A stretch of 58,117 nt of DNA from Selenomonadaceae bacterium (GTDB lineage Bacteria > Bacillota > Negativicutes > Selenomonadales > Selenomonadaceae): assembly GCA_017634675.1 (NCBI GenBank), contig JAGBMX010000137.1:1-58117 (forward strand), in the 5' to 3' direction. A program made the translations under genes and the position numbers. Positions within the stretch are counted from its first letter, which is position 1. Every line of letters starts with the position of its first letter. Below the pieces are notes generated by a model. That model saw only the letters and a program-made list of their open reading frames with translations. It was not told the DNA's origin and did not search any database. Shown here one piece after another: positions 8,576 through 16,487 of this stretch.

Positions 8576-9220
8576 ATGAAGAAGGTAATGGCGATAAACG
8601 GAAGCCCGAGGCGAAACTGCAACACGGCTAAATTGTTGGAAAGCGCTTTGAACGGAGCCAAGGAAGCGGGCGCGGAAACGGAACTTGTGCATCTTTACGG
8701 ATTAAATTTTAAAGGGTGTATAAGTTGCTTTTATTGTAAGCGTAAGGATAAGCCCCATGGGACTTGCGCCATGAAGGACGATTTGACTCCGGTTTTGGAG
8801 CGAATTAAAGATGCGGATGCGTTGATTATGGGTTCGCCTATTTATTTTATGAATTTGTCTTCGGGAATGATGGCGTTTATTGAGCGACTGTTCTTTTCAA
8901 ATTACATTTACAGCGATGAAATTCCGACGGTATTTTCTAAACCCTTGCCCAACGCTTTTATTTACACAATGAATATGACCGAAGATCACGTTAAACATTT
9001 CGGTATACGAGAAAGGTTTGCTTTTCACGAAGGTTCCGCCGAGCGAATTTTAATGGCGAAGCCTGAAATTCTCTACGCATACGATACGTACCAGTTCAGC
9101 GATTATTCAAAATACGAGTCGTCCATATTTAATGAAGAACATAAGGCTAAGTATCGAGAAGATGTTTTTCCCGAGCAATTAAAGAAGGCGTATGAAATAG
9201 GAAAATCGTTGGTTATGTAG
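8576..9220 (+). CDS. NAD(P)H-dependent FMN reductase / iron-sulfur flavoprotein family
   Basis: Flavodoxin-fold oxidoreductase. The N-terminal strand and phosphate-binding loop read INGSPRRNCNTAKLLE, followed by FKGCISCFYCKR, a cysteine cluster typical of the family, and the MGSPIYFMNLSS loop that contacts FMN. GGAGG at 8564-8568 is one base from ATG 8570 but seven from ATG 8576, so 8576 is chosen (214 residues). The substrate cannot be told; quinone, azo or multimeric flavodoxin-like reduction is possible. It lies 19 bp before trxB in the same direction, which fits a redox role. Confidence 0.9.
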   Translation: MKKVMAINGSPRRNCNTAKLLESALNGAKEAGAETELVHLYGLNFKGCISCFYCKRKDKPHGTCAMKDDLTPVLERIKDADALIMGSPIYFMNLSSGMMAFIERLFFSNYIYSDEIPTVFSKPLPNAFIYTMNMTEDHVKHFGIRERFAFHEGSAERILMAKPEILYAYDTYQFSDYSKYESSIFNEEHKAKYREDVFPEQLKKAYEIGKSLVM

Positions 9221-9239
9221 AAAGTTACGGAGGTGTCTT

Positions 9240-10187
9240 GTGGCAAAAGAACGGATAAAAAAAGACGTCGTGATTATCGGCGCAGGGATGGCGGGGCTTA
9301 CGGCGGCTCTTTATGCGGGGCGTATGAACCTTTCCGTGTTGGTGTTAGAATCTGCGATTGTGGGGGGACAGATTGCAAACGCAACGGGGATTGAAAATTA
9401 TCCCGGACTTCCCAATGTATCGGGAAAAGATTTAATTGCCGCGCTTCAAGGACAGGCGGAAAATTTTGGCGCTGTTGTGGATGAATTTGACGAAATTCAG
9501 CGGGTGAGCTTAAAGGAAGACCCAAAGATTGTAGAAACCGAAGAACATATCTACGAAGCGGAAAGCGTTATTATTGCAACCGGTATGGAACGGCGCAAAT
9601 TGCCGTTATCCGAAGAAGGAAAGTACGCGGGTAAAGGCGTTCACTACTGCGAACTGTGCGACGGTCATTTGTATCAAGATAAAATCATTGCGGTAATGGG
9701 CGGCGGCAATGCGGCGGTGGATGCGGCGAATTTTTTGACTAAGTACGCGAAAAAATTATATCTCATTCATCGTTCGAAACTTCGGGCGGACGAGGCTTCG
9801 CAGCAAAAACTCAGGGAAAATCCGAAAGCCGAGATAATGCTTGAAACGGAAATTAAGGCTTTAAAAGGCGTATCTAAACTGGAGACAGTCGAAATTTTGG
9901 ATAAATCAACGGGAACTACGAAGGATCTCGCTGTTGACGGAATATTTGTCAACATAGGAGTTGCGCCTCATACGGAACTTTTTAAAAACGAAGTGGAACT
10001 TGCCGCAGACGGGCGCATAATAGCAGGAGAAGATTGCAAGACAAAATTGCGCGGAGTATTTGTTGCCGGCGACGTTCGCGAAAAAGAAGTGCGACAGCTT
10101 ACGACCGCAGCAGCTGACGGCACCACTGCAGCTATTTTAGCGGAAAAATATATTTCAAACAAAAAGAGGGGGAAAATCTTATGGTGA
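9240..10187 (+). CDS. trxB: Thioredoxin reductase TrxB
   Basis: FAD/NADPH flavoenzyme that reduces thioredoxin-like proteins. FAD-binding GAGMAGLTAALYAGR is at 13-27, the redox-active CELC near residue 138, the NAD(P)-binding GGGNAAVDAANF near 156, and the C-terminal FAD motif GVFVAGDVR near 278. The active-site spacer is EL where AT is usual (CATC). The GTG start is 4 nt after GGAGGTG (9229-9235). It overlaps the glutaredoxin-like gene by 7 bp, so that protein is a likely electron acceptor. Confidence 0.96.
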   Translation: MAKERIKKDVVIIGAGMAGLTAALYAGRMNLSVLVLESAIVGGQIANATGIENYPGLPNVSGKDLIAALQGQAENFGAVVDEFDEIQRVSLKEDPKIVETEEHIYEAESVIIATGMERRKLPLSEEGKYAGKGVHYCELCDGHLYQDKIIAVMGGGNAAVDAANFLTKYAKKLYLIHRSKLRADEASQQKLRENPKAEIMLETEIKALKGVSKLETVEILDKSTGTTKDLAVDGIFVNIGVAPHTELFKNEVELAADGRIIAGEDCKTKLRGVFVAGDVREKEVRQLTTAAADGTTAAILAEKYISNKKRGKILW

Positions 10188-10411
10188 AAGTTTATTCATT
10201 AACCACGTGTCCTTGGTGTGATAAGGTGAAAAAATACTTGAAATCAAAGGGCGTTGAGTATCAAGAATTAAACATTGAAACAGACGACGAGGCTTTTAAG
10301 GCTTGCCAAGCTTTGACCGGCGACGAGGCGGTACCCGTTGTTACGGCTGATGACAAGAACTATGTGTTGGGCTTCGACAAGGCAAAAATAGACGCTTTGT
10401 TGGGATTGTAA
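10181..10411 (+). CDS. Glutaredoxin-like / NrdH-type redoxin
   Basis: A 76-residue thioredoxin-fold protein with a CPWC active site at residues 11-14 and the cis-Pro motif AVPVV near residue 51. It overlaps the end of trxB by 7 bp and is followed after 18 bp by a glutathione-peroxidase homologue. This suggests reducing equivalents flow NADPH to TrxB to this protein to the peroxidase. Family membership is clear; the partner assignment is inference from the operon. Confidence 0.92.
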   Translation: MVKVYSLTTCPWCDKVKKYLKSKGVEYQELNIETDDEAFKACQALTGDEAVPVVTADDKNYVLGFDKAKIDALLGL

Positions 10412-10429
10412 TTTTGAAAGGATATAGGT

Positions 10430-10975
10430 ATGAAAATATATGATTTTACGGTAAAAACCAATCAGGGCGTAGAGAAGTCCTTGGGAGATTATAAGGGAAA
10501 AGTTCTCATTATTGTGAACACGGCAAGCAAGTGCGGGTTTACGCCGCAGTACAAGGAGTTGCAGGAACTTTACGACAAGTATAAGGATAAGGGCTTAGAG
10601 ATTTTAGGTTTTCCGTGCAATCAGTTCGGAGCGCAGGAACCCGGCTCAAATGAAGAAGTGCAAACTTTTTGTCGCAGAAATTACGGGGTCAGTTTTCAAA
10701 TTTTTGAAAAAGGCGACGTCAGAGGAGACACAGCCCAGCCGTTATTTAAATATTTGACTGAAACGAAGAAGTTTGAAGGATTTGATAAGAACCATCCCAT
10801 CGCTGAAAAACTCATCGAGGCGCTTAAAGCGAATTTCCCTGAATATTTGGAGGGCGACGGCATTAAATGGAATTTTACCAAATTCCTTGTCGATAGGGAA
10901 GGCAACGTGGTAAAGCGTTTTGAACCGACTACCGCGCCGTCTGATATGACAGCGGAAATTGAAAAACTTTTGTAA
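10430..10975 (+). CDS. Glutathione peroxidase-family peroxidase
   Basis: Reduces hydrogen peroxide or organic hydroperoxides. The peroxidatic Cys sits in [12 protein letters not shown] (near residue 36), with the [11 protein letters not shown] motif near 63 and WNFTKF near 141, which together give the Cys-Gln-Trp-Asn tetrad. It uses Cys, not selenocysteine; bacterial homologues of this kind usually take electrons from thioredoxin-like proteins. Length 181. It is last in the trxB cassette and ends at a strong terminator. Confidence 0.95.
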   Translation: MKIYDFTVKTNQGVEKSLGDYKGKVLIIVNTASKCGFTPQYKELQELYDKYKDKGLEILGFPCNQFGAQEPGSNEEVQTFCRRNYGVSFQIFEKGDVRGDTAQPLFKYLTETKKFEGFDKNHPIAEKLIEALKANFPEYLEGDGIKWNFTKFLVDREGNVVKRFEPTTAPSDMTAEIEKLL

Positions 10976-10990
10976 TTGTAGATATGGAGA

Positions 10991-11027
10991 CAACGCCCCG
11001 GTCTTTGAAAGGGGCGTTGCTTTTTTC
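10991..11027 (+). terminator. Rho-independent terminator after peroxidase gene
   Basis: A perfect 9-bp GC-rich stem (10991-10999 with 11011-11019) is followed by C and a run of T. It closes the redox cassette 15 bp after its last gene. Confidence 0.93.
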
Positions 11028-11081
11028 CGTGAAAAAAAGGAAATTTGAATTTTATATAGAAATCAACGAGCGGAGGATTTA

Positions 11082-11849
11082 ATGAATTTGGAAAAAATGA
11101 CGATAAAAGAAATGGAGGGGATTTTGTTTTCTTCCGAAGTTTCTACAGATTTTCTGGATGAATTGAAAAAAGATACCAGAAAAGCCGCTCAGAATTTGTT
11201 AAAAAAATATGAGAGAGAGCAAAATGAAAGAAAAAGAGTGGACGCTCTTTACGAATACGAAAGAAACGCCGCAAACGAAGGATTTTTTAGAGTAGCCGGA
11301 GTAGACGAAGCCGGCAGGGGACCTTTGGCGGGACCCGTGGCTGTTGCGGCCGCTATATTGCCTTTGGGTCTGTATTTGCCGAAATTGAACGATTCAAAGA
11401 AACTTTCCGAAAGTTCAAGGGAAAATCTCTATGAAATGATAATGGAAAAAGCCATCGCTACAAGCGTTGTTTTTGTGGACGCTAAAGTTATAGATGAAAT
11501 AAACATATACGAAGCGACTAAACGCGGTATGTACGAGGCGTTGCAAAAATTAAAGGTACAGCCGGATAAAGCGTTGATAGACGCTATGCCGCTTGAAAAT
11601 TTGAAAATTCCCGGTTTGTCAATAGTAAAAGGTGACGCAAAGTCCGCAAGTATTGCGGCGGCGTCGATATTGGCAAAGGTTACGAGAGATAGATTTATGG
11701 CAAACATGGATGAGCTTTATCCCGAATATGGATTTAAACATCATAAAGGTTATGGCACAAAGGAACATATTGAAGCAATACGAAAGTACGGCGTATCTCC
11801 GATCCATCGTTTGACCTTTGAGCCTATCAAGTCTATGATAGCAAATTAA
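11082..11849 (+). CDS. rnhB: Ribonuclease HII
   Basis: Cleaves RNA in RNA:DNA hybrids and starts removal of misincorporated ribonucleotides. The catalytic motif VAGVDEAGRGPLAGPVA is near residue 72, with further acidic residues in LIDAM (near 168) and the KGDAKSASIAAASILAKVTRD motif near 185. The 70-residue helical N-terminal extension is common in Firmicutes enzymes. GGAGG precedes the ATG. It leads the YlqG/YlqH-like pair, as in Bacillus subtilis. Confidence 0.97.
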   Translation: MNLEKMTIKEMEGILFSSEVSTDFLDELKKDTRKAAQNLLKKYEREQNERKRVDALYEYERNAANEGFFRVAGVDEAGRGPLAGPVAVAAAILPLGLYLPKLNDSKKLSESSRENLYEMIMEKAIATSVVFVDAKVIDEINIYEATKRGMYEALQKLKVQPDKALIDAMPLENLKIPGLSIVKGDAKSASIAAASILAKVTRDRFMANMDELYPEYGFKHHKGYGTKEHIEAIRKYGVSPIHRLTFEPIKSMIAN

Positions 11850-11874
11850 CGGATAAAATAGGGAGGTGTCTTTG

Positions 11875-14175
11875 ATGCCCATGCAGACAAATATGAACGT
11901 TGGGATTCGTCCCGTTGACAGACCGCAAGCGCCGTCAACGACTGAAGGCGTAAGTCGTCGAGGCGACGGCGGAAGTTCTTCCGGGTTTAGTCCGCGCACC
12001 AACGTTGCTATACAGAACGCAGTTGACGATATGGCGGGAATACTTTCAAAGATTTCCTCGCATCAAGACGAGACCATGGAGAAAATGCCCGAAGATTTGC
12101 AAAAAGTTGTGCAAAATGTGTTAAAGCAAGCATTTTCAATGAATGAAACACTATCCCAAGGTATTGGCAGCACGCTTGAAAGTCAGCGATTCTCTATGGA
12201 ACAGTTGACGGCGCTCTCTAGAATGTTGCATCAGTTGGGAAATTTGGTGGAAAAGGGATTTTCCACGGATTTTGGCGACGATTTGGGCGCTCTTTTGAAG
12301 AATTTTAAGAGTTTTGTAACTCAAACGGAAGGATCTGTGCTTGAACCGGTACTTTTAAACAAGGCGTCGTTTGAACTTTTGGATACAAAGGCATTGGAGG
12401 ATTTGCCCAAGGCTTTGCAAGCCTTGGTTGCGGCAATGCAGGTCGTTGGGGCGACGTCTGCGCAAAATCAGGGTGGAGAAGGTTCCAGCCTTGCGTTTTT
12501 GAAACAGCTTGTCCAGTATTTTATGCCAAAACCTGCAAGCGACGGCGGTCAAAGTCCAAAGTCGGCAGAAGGCAATTCGGAGATGAATAAGGGAAATCAA
12601 AATAGCGAAACGCAGGGAAATTCAAGGGCGAATACACAAACAAGCGAAAATGCAAAGGGGACTTTTCAAGAGGGTCAAAACAAGACGACATTAACTAAGG
12701 ATATGGCGCCGGAGCAAGCAAGGACTAGCGGTCAAGATGCCGCAAATACGAGTAATGCAAAAGATGCCGGAAAGGAAGCGCAAAATCCGCAAAATAGAGA
12801 AGCGAATGCTAAAGGCGAGGCTAACCAAACAAATCAAAACGGCAAACAAACGGCTAATTCTGAGAATATGCCCAAAGACGCAAGAAACGCCAATAATCTA
12901 AACAATTCTAACAATAACCCTAACGCTAATGCCAACGCCAAAGGCAATGCAAACGCTAACGCTAATACTAATAACGCCAATTCCAATTCCGGCGCAAGTA
13001 ATAATGCAAGCGCAAATGCTAATGCGAACGCTAATGCCAATACAAACGTAAATAGCAATAATGCAAATCCCAACGCTAACTCCAACAACGCAAATGCGAA
13101 CACTAACGCAAATGCTAATAATGCCAATGCGAACAATAGCGCCGGCGCAAATGCCAACGCAAGCGCTAATAATAACGCCGGAGGAAACGCTGCAGCCAAT
13201 TCGGGCAATACTTCCGGCGGGCAAAATTCCGGGACAAACGATGCGCAAAATCTCGGGCAAAAGGATGCGGCAAACCCAAATTCTTTTAAAAATGAAAATG
13301 CAACTGCCCAAGGAAAAGATTCTTATGTGCCGAATTTAAGAGAAAATTTACAAAGCAAATACCTGCGTCCCAATCAAAACGGTACTCCCACGCCGCCTAC
13401 AGAGGCGCAACAAGCTAGGGTGCAACTCTCCCGCGTTCCCCTTCAAAACACGCCGCAAGCCATGGAAACCATGAAAGCTATGGCGGAACTTCTTCTAAAA
13501 AATGCAAAGATGACCGAAGCAGACACTAAACTTCTGCAAAATTTTGTCAATGGACGCGAATCCGTATTAAGCGAACGGGAAGCAAGGCAACTGCAAACTC
13601 TTTTGCGCCTATGTCAGCAAAATGTCCCCACAACGGTGCAGCAAGCGGCGGTACAGCAGAATTTACCCGATCTTCCGCGTCTTTGGGCGTTCATGCAGCT
13701 TTGCGATCTTGCGGTTGCAAGACGAATGACGGGGCGACAGCTAAAAAAGGCGGGAAAAAACGTGGCGGATTTGGTGCTTTCCATGCGTCATTCCATGTCC
13801 GGCAGCAACAATCAAGTGCAGGGTCAGCGTTCCTTAAACTTTATGATGCCGCTCTATCTAATGGAAAACGAGAAATCTTATCCGTCGTATATTCATGTAT
13901 ACGATGAAAATGCGGAGGATCCATATACCGGCGAATTTAAAAAGGAAACGTGGCTTCGTATCTGCGTTCTTACCGATAACATCGGCGCGGTTGAACTGAC
14001 GTGTCGCGTATACGATGAAAACGCTCTCGATATGAGACTCTTTTTCTCGTCCCACGAAACCGCCGAGGAATTTCGCGACATAATCCCGGAATTTAGATCC
14101 AGCGTCGGCAATGTTAAGGAACTTATGCTTAACGAATTGAAAATAGGCGCTGTCGATGAAAGAAGATTTTTATAA
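11875..14175 (+). CDS. FliK-like (hook-length control family) protein with Asn/Ala-rich linker
   Basis: A 766-residue protein. The N-terminal 210 residues are helical and Gln/Met-rich. Residues about 215-460 are disordered, with a strikingly Asn-Ala-Asn-rich stretch at 335-458. The C-terminal 250 residues form a folded domain ending in a segment like the Flg_hook domain (VELTCRVYDENALDMRLFF near 700). ATG 11875 is chosen because GGGAGG (11861-11866) overlaps the GTG at 11866. It is followed by an FlhB-like gene, the same rnhB-ylqG-ylqH neighbourhood as in Bacillus. A substrate-length or export-switch role together with its neighbour is inference. Confidence 0.8.
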   Translation: MPMQTNMNVGIRPVDRPQAPSTTEGVSRRGDGGSSSGFSPRTNVAIQNAVDDMAGILSKISSHQDETMEKMPEDLQKVVQNVLKQAFSMNETLSQGIGSTLESQRFSMEQLTALSRMLHQLGNLVEKGFSTDFGDDLGALLKNFKSFVTQTEGSVLEPVLLNKASFELLDTKALEDLPKALQALVAAMQVVGATSAQNQGGEGSSLAFLKQLVQYFMPKPASDGGQSPKSAEGNSEMNKGNQNSETQGNSRANTQTSENAKGTFQEGQNKTTLTKDMAPEQARTSGQDAANTSNAKDAGKEAQNPQNREANAKGEANQTNQNGKQTANSENMPKDARNANNLNNSNNNPNANANAKGNANANANTNNANSNSGASNNASANANANANANTNVNSNNANPNANSNNANANTNANANNANANNSAGANANASANNNAGGNAAANSGNTSGGQNSGTNDAQNLGQKDAANPNSFKNENATAQGKDSYVPNLRENLQSKYLRPNQNGTPTPPTEAQQARVQLSRVPLQNTPQAMETMKAMAELLLKNAKMTEADTKLLQNFVNGRESVLSEREARQLQTLLRLCQQNVPTTVQQAAVQQNLPDLPRLWAFMQLCDLAVARRMTGRQLKKAGKNVADLVLSMRHSMSGSNNQVQGQRSLNFMMPLYLMENEKSYPSYIHVYDENAEDPYTGEFKKETWLRICVLTDNIGAVELTCRVYDENALDMRLFFSSHETAEEFRDIIPEFRSSVGNVKELMLNELKIGAVDERRFL

Positions 14176-14184
14176 AGCAAGTGA

Positions 14185-14264
14185 GTTCTTTCTTTTCTTT
14201 TTTCTTTTTTTGAAAAAAAAGAAAAAGGAAAAGAAACAAAAGAAAAAAGAAAAAAACTTTAACA
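14185..14264 (-). repeat. Triple-arm Y/R repeat, copy C1
   Basis: Read on the - strand: Y1 (14256-14238), linker GTTT, Y2 (14233-14213), one-base loop, R (14211-14188). Y1 is the parallel complement of R without mismatch, while Y2 carries one change. It begins 10 bp after the stop of the FliK-like gene and faces copy C2 across a 42-bp AT-rich spacer. Confidence 0.85.
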
Positions 14265-14304
14265 AACGAAATTTGAAAATTTTTTCGAAACTAAGATTTA
14301 GAGT

Positions 14305-14389
14305 TTATTAAAGTTTTTTCTCTTTCTCTTTCTTTGCTACTTTCTTTCTCTTTATCTTTTTTTCAAAAAAGAGAAAGAGAAAGAAAGTA
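14305..14389 (+). repeat. Triple-arm Y/R repeat, copy C2
   Basis: TTATTAAAG (14305-14313), Y1 (14314-14335), linker GCTA, Y2 (14340-14363), a one-base loop, R (14365-14387), then TA. Y1 and R correspond base for base; Y2 has one A where the mirror predicts C. R ends 33 nt before the next start codon. With C1 it makes a composite of about 200 bp that fills the gap between two co-directional genes. Confidence 0.88.
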
Positions 14390-14420
14390 GGAACTACCAC
14401 ATATAAAGGAGGTGAGAGTC

Positions 14421-14747
14421 ATGGCGTTTGAGCGGGGGACACTAAGAGAGGAGCCGGATTTGGATCCGAATAAGGAGCCAAAGGCGGTTGCGCTTAAATA
14501 TAATATGGAAGAGGACACGGCGCCTAGGGTTGTGGCGAAGGGTCGCGGTCACGTTGCGGAAAACATTATGGCGGTGGCGCAAAAAAACACAATACCCGTG
14601 TATCAAAACAAGACCTTAGTGAATATGCTAATGGCTCTCGAGCTTGACCGCGAGATACCTCCTGAACTCTATAAGGTCGTAGCGGAGGTTATGGCCTATG
14701 TGTATAGGATTGATAAAAAGCACGGCGCAAATAAAGCGAATTTTTGA
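14421..14747 (+). CDS. FlhB C-terminal-domain homologue (YlqH/FlhB_2-like)
   Basis: A 108-residue protein matching only the cytoplasmic C-terminal domain of FlhB, the export-gate switch. The body (AVALKYNMEEDTAPRVVAKG, then VYQNKTLVNMLMALELDREIP and VVAEVMAYVYRID) aligns with the end of the true FlhB at 29053-30204. The self-cleaving NPTH motif is absent and there are no membrane helices. AAGGAGGTGA (14407-14416) points to ATG 14421, not GTG 14412. It sits next to a FliK-like gene, so the pair may be a dedicated switch outside the main flagellar operon. Confidence 0.9.
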   Translation: MAFERGTLREEPDLDPNKEPKAVALKYNMEEDTAPRVVAKGRGHVAENIMAVAQKNTIPVYQNKTLVNMLMALELDREIPPELYKVVAEVMAYVYRIDKKHGANKANF

Positions 14748-14786
14748 CAGTTTACAATAGTCATATTAAATTGGACAATAGACTAT

Positions 14787-14830
14787 AAGGCCCCCACCTC
14801 TATTGCAGGAGGTGGGGGTCTTATACTATA
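14787..14830 (+). terminator. Hairpin terminator after FlhB-like gene
   Basis: A 14-bp stem with one G-T pair (14787-14800 with 14809-14822) is followed by a short AT-rich tail rather than a pure T run. It also lies just past the end of the convergent - strand gene. Confidence 0.75.
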
Positions 14831-14852
14831 ATTTTGTTTTTCACAATTCTTT

Positions 14853-15614
14853 TTATTGGAAATATAAATCTTTTATTTCTTTTACAATCAGGTTAGTGTT
14901 GTTGGGCAAAAAATGAATATTGTAGCCGATAAAGAGGGGAGAGGTTGCAAAACGCGGCATAAGTTTTACGTAGAAATTATCGTCTTGGTGGTAAAAAAAG
15001 ATATTATAACTGGATCCGCGTTTTATAAAATGATTCATTAAATAATCCACGGCAATCTGCACAAAATCAGCCAAGGTATCTATGTCGAAATCATTATCGG
15101 GGACGATATTGAGTTCGCCAAAACCAACTCTTGGACAAGTTGCGGCATTTAGCGTCACTCCGTTCTTTTTGATTATCGTTTCACCTTCAAATTCATTTAA
15201 TGAAAACAGCAGTTCCGTTTTGATTTTCGGAAAAGCCACGAGCTGCATATGAGGATGCCGAATTGTCCCGCCGGACATAGGACCGAAATTTTTAAAAAAC
15301 AATACCGCCTCGTATTTTTTTGTGGATAACATTTTTTTCCAATGGTAAATACTAAAACGAATCAGCCGTCTCATATGTTCTTTTGTGTAATCCGGCATAT
15401 CTTTTTTGCATTCGCTGCCTTCGATTATTACAAACTGTTCCGCCTGTTCTATAACATTGTACTTGTTTTTTAGTAAAATTATATCTCCGTCGGTTGCTAT
15501 AATATCTTTTAAACCCGCAACATTGCAAAATGGACAAGGCGCAGTAGAATTTACTATGTTTTCTGGTTTTTGTTTACCGAGTTTTACGTCGAAACCTATC
15601 AAATTTATATCCAT
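14853..15614 (-). CDS. Galactose-1-phosphate uridylyltransferase-like protein (DUF4931/HIT superfamily)
   Basis: A 253-residue protein with a GalT/HIT-type active-site motif, GGTIRHPHMQL near residue 117, and a zinc-knuckle-like CPFC near residue 27, as in GalT N-terminal regions. It is shorter than classical GalT (about 350) and fits the DUF4931 group. The natural substrate is unknown; nucleotide transfer or hydrolysis on a sugar phosphate is likely by family. AAGGAG lies 6 nt before ATG 15614, ruling against the longer frame. It follows the TVP38 gene by 10 bp in the same operon. Confidence 0.82.
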   Translation of the reverse strand: MDINLIGFDVKLGKQKPENIVNSTAPCPFCNVAGLKDIIATDGDIILLKNKYNVIEQAEQFVIIEGSECKKDMPDYTKEHMRRLIRFSIYHWKKMLSTKKYEAVLFFKNFGPMSGGTIRHPHMQLVAFPKIKTELLFSLNEFEGETIIKKNGVTLNAATCPRVGFGELNIVPDNDFDIDTLADFVQIAVDYLMNHFIKRGSSYNIFFYHQDDNFYVKLMPRFATSPLFIGYNIHFLPNNTNLIVKEIKDLYFQ

Positions 15615-15624
15615 AAAATTCTCC

Positions 15625-16311
15625 TTACAGAGATTGTGTTTTCTTTGTTTCTCTTTTTTGATACAGCCACGCAAGGATTATTAAGAGAATTGCAAAAACA
15701 ACGGTTACGATAATTCTGGTGGGGTCTTCTTCTTGTAAAATAGCATCGTGACCGATAATGGCCTCTATACCCGTTGATGGAAATTTGCCTATAAAGGAGG
15801 CGATTACATAGCTTTTTAAGCTAAGAGCTGATAAAGCCCCTACAGCATTTAGAAGAATTGAGGGGATATAAGGTACCATTCTTGCGATCAGCATGAAGAT
15901 AAATCCCTTTTCACCGCTGTATTTATCAATATTTGTGAGAGTTTTACTGGTTCTTATAATTTTTTCGGCGCTTTCCCTAAAAAAGAACCTAAGAAGTATA
16001 AAACTTATGGTAACGCCAACGGTTTCCGCCACGCATGAAAGGACAATTCCCGGAACTATGCCAAAGATAATCGTATTTGCCGTTGAAAAAATGATGGCGG
16101 GGGGGAAACCTAAGGCATTTACAAAAAGAGTCAGAAAAAAACTGAAAGCAATCGCCCATGCGCCAAAAGATTCGATATAATGAGCGGTTTCAAGTATATC
16201 GCCGTTTAATAACATTCTCCAAAGATATGGGAAAAAATTGGGTTCCAGCGTATGTATTAAAATTAGCAACAGTATAATGAGCAAAAAAGCTATAAGTTTA
16301 ACTTTTTTCAT
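15625..16311 (-). CDS. TVP38/TMEM64 family membrane protein
   Basis: A 228-residue integral membrane protein of the SNARE-associated/DedA-like superfamily. Hydrophobic helices lie near residues 5-22, 55-80, 85-110 and 205-225. Family motifs include GFPPAIIFSTANTIIFG, the following GIVLSCVAETVGVTISF, and ARMVPYIPSILLNAVGA. Related proteins are linked to lipid scrambling or membrane homeostasis; the role here is unknown. AGAGGT 7 nt before ATG 16311 decides the start. It is co-transcribed with the GalT-like gene. Confidence 0.9.
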   Translation of the reverse strand: MKKVKLIAFLLIILLLILIHTLEPNFFPYLWRMLLNGDILETAHYIESFGAWAIAFSFFLTLFVNALGFPPAIIFSTANTIIFGIVPGIVLSCVAETVGVTISFILLRFFFRESAEKIIRTSKTLTNIDKYSGEKGFIFMLIARMVPYIPSILLNAVGALSALSLKSYVIASFIGKFPSTGIEAIIGHDAILQEEDPTRIIVTVVFAILLIILAWLYQKRETKKTQSL

Positions 16312-16487
16312 GGATAGACCTCTATTTAAATAACTTTCGATATATTGTATCATGGAATCGAGAAAGAAAATTAAAAAAGCAAGTGTTTCCTTTACTTTCT
16401 AAAGATTCTTTTGGCAAACGCTTTTTTGCTTTAAATTTTAAATAAAGCAGGAAACTTTGTTTTTATGTCGTATATATAAGGGAGAAA

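Noticed and set aside
12834..13311. Long antisense frames within the FliK-like gene
   Set aside because: They mirror the Asn/Ala repeat coding and have no ribosome site or known features.
14185..14389. Y/R repeats as ordinary rho-independent terminators
   Set aside because: In the + oriented copies the hairpin ends in a purine arm with no T run after it, and they precede ribosome sites of co-directional genes.
16374..16436. Terminator for the receiver-GGDEF gene
   Set aside because: Only imperfect AT-rich pairing with a large loop; not strong enough to list.
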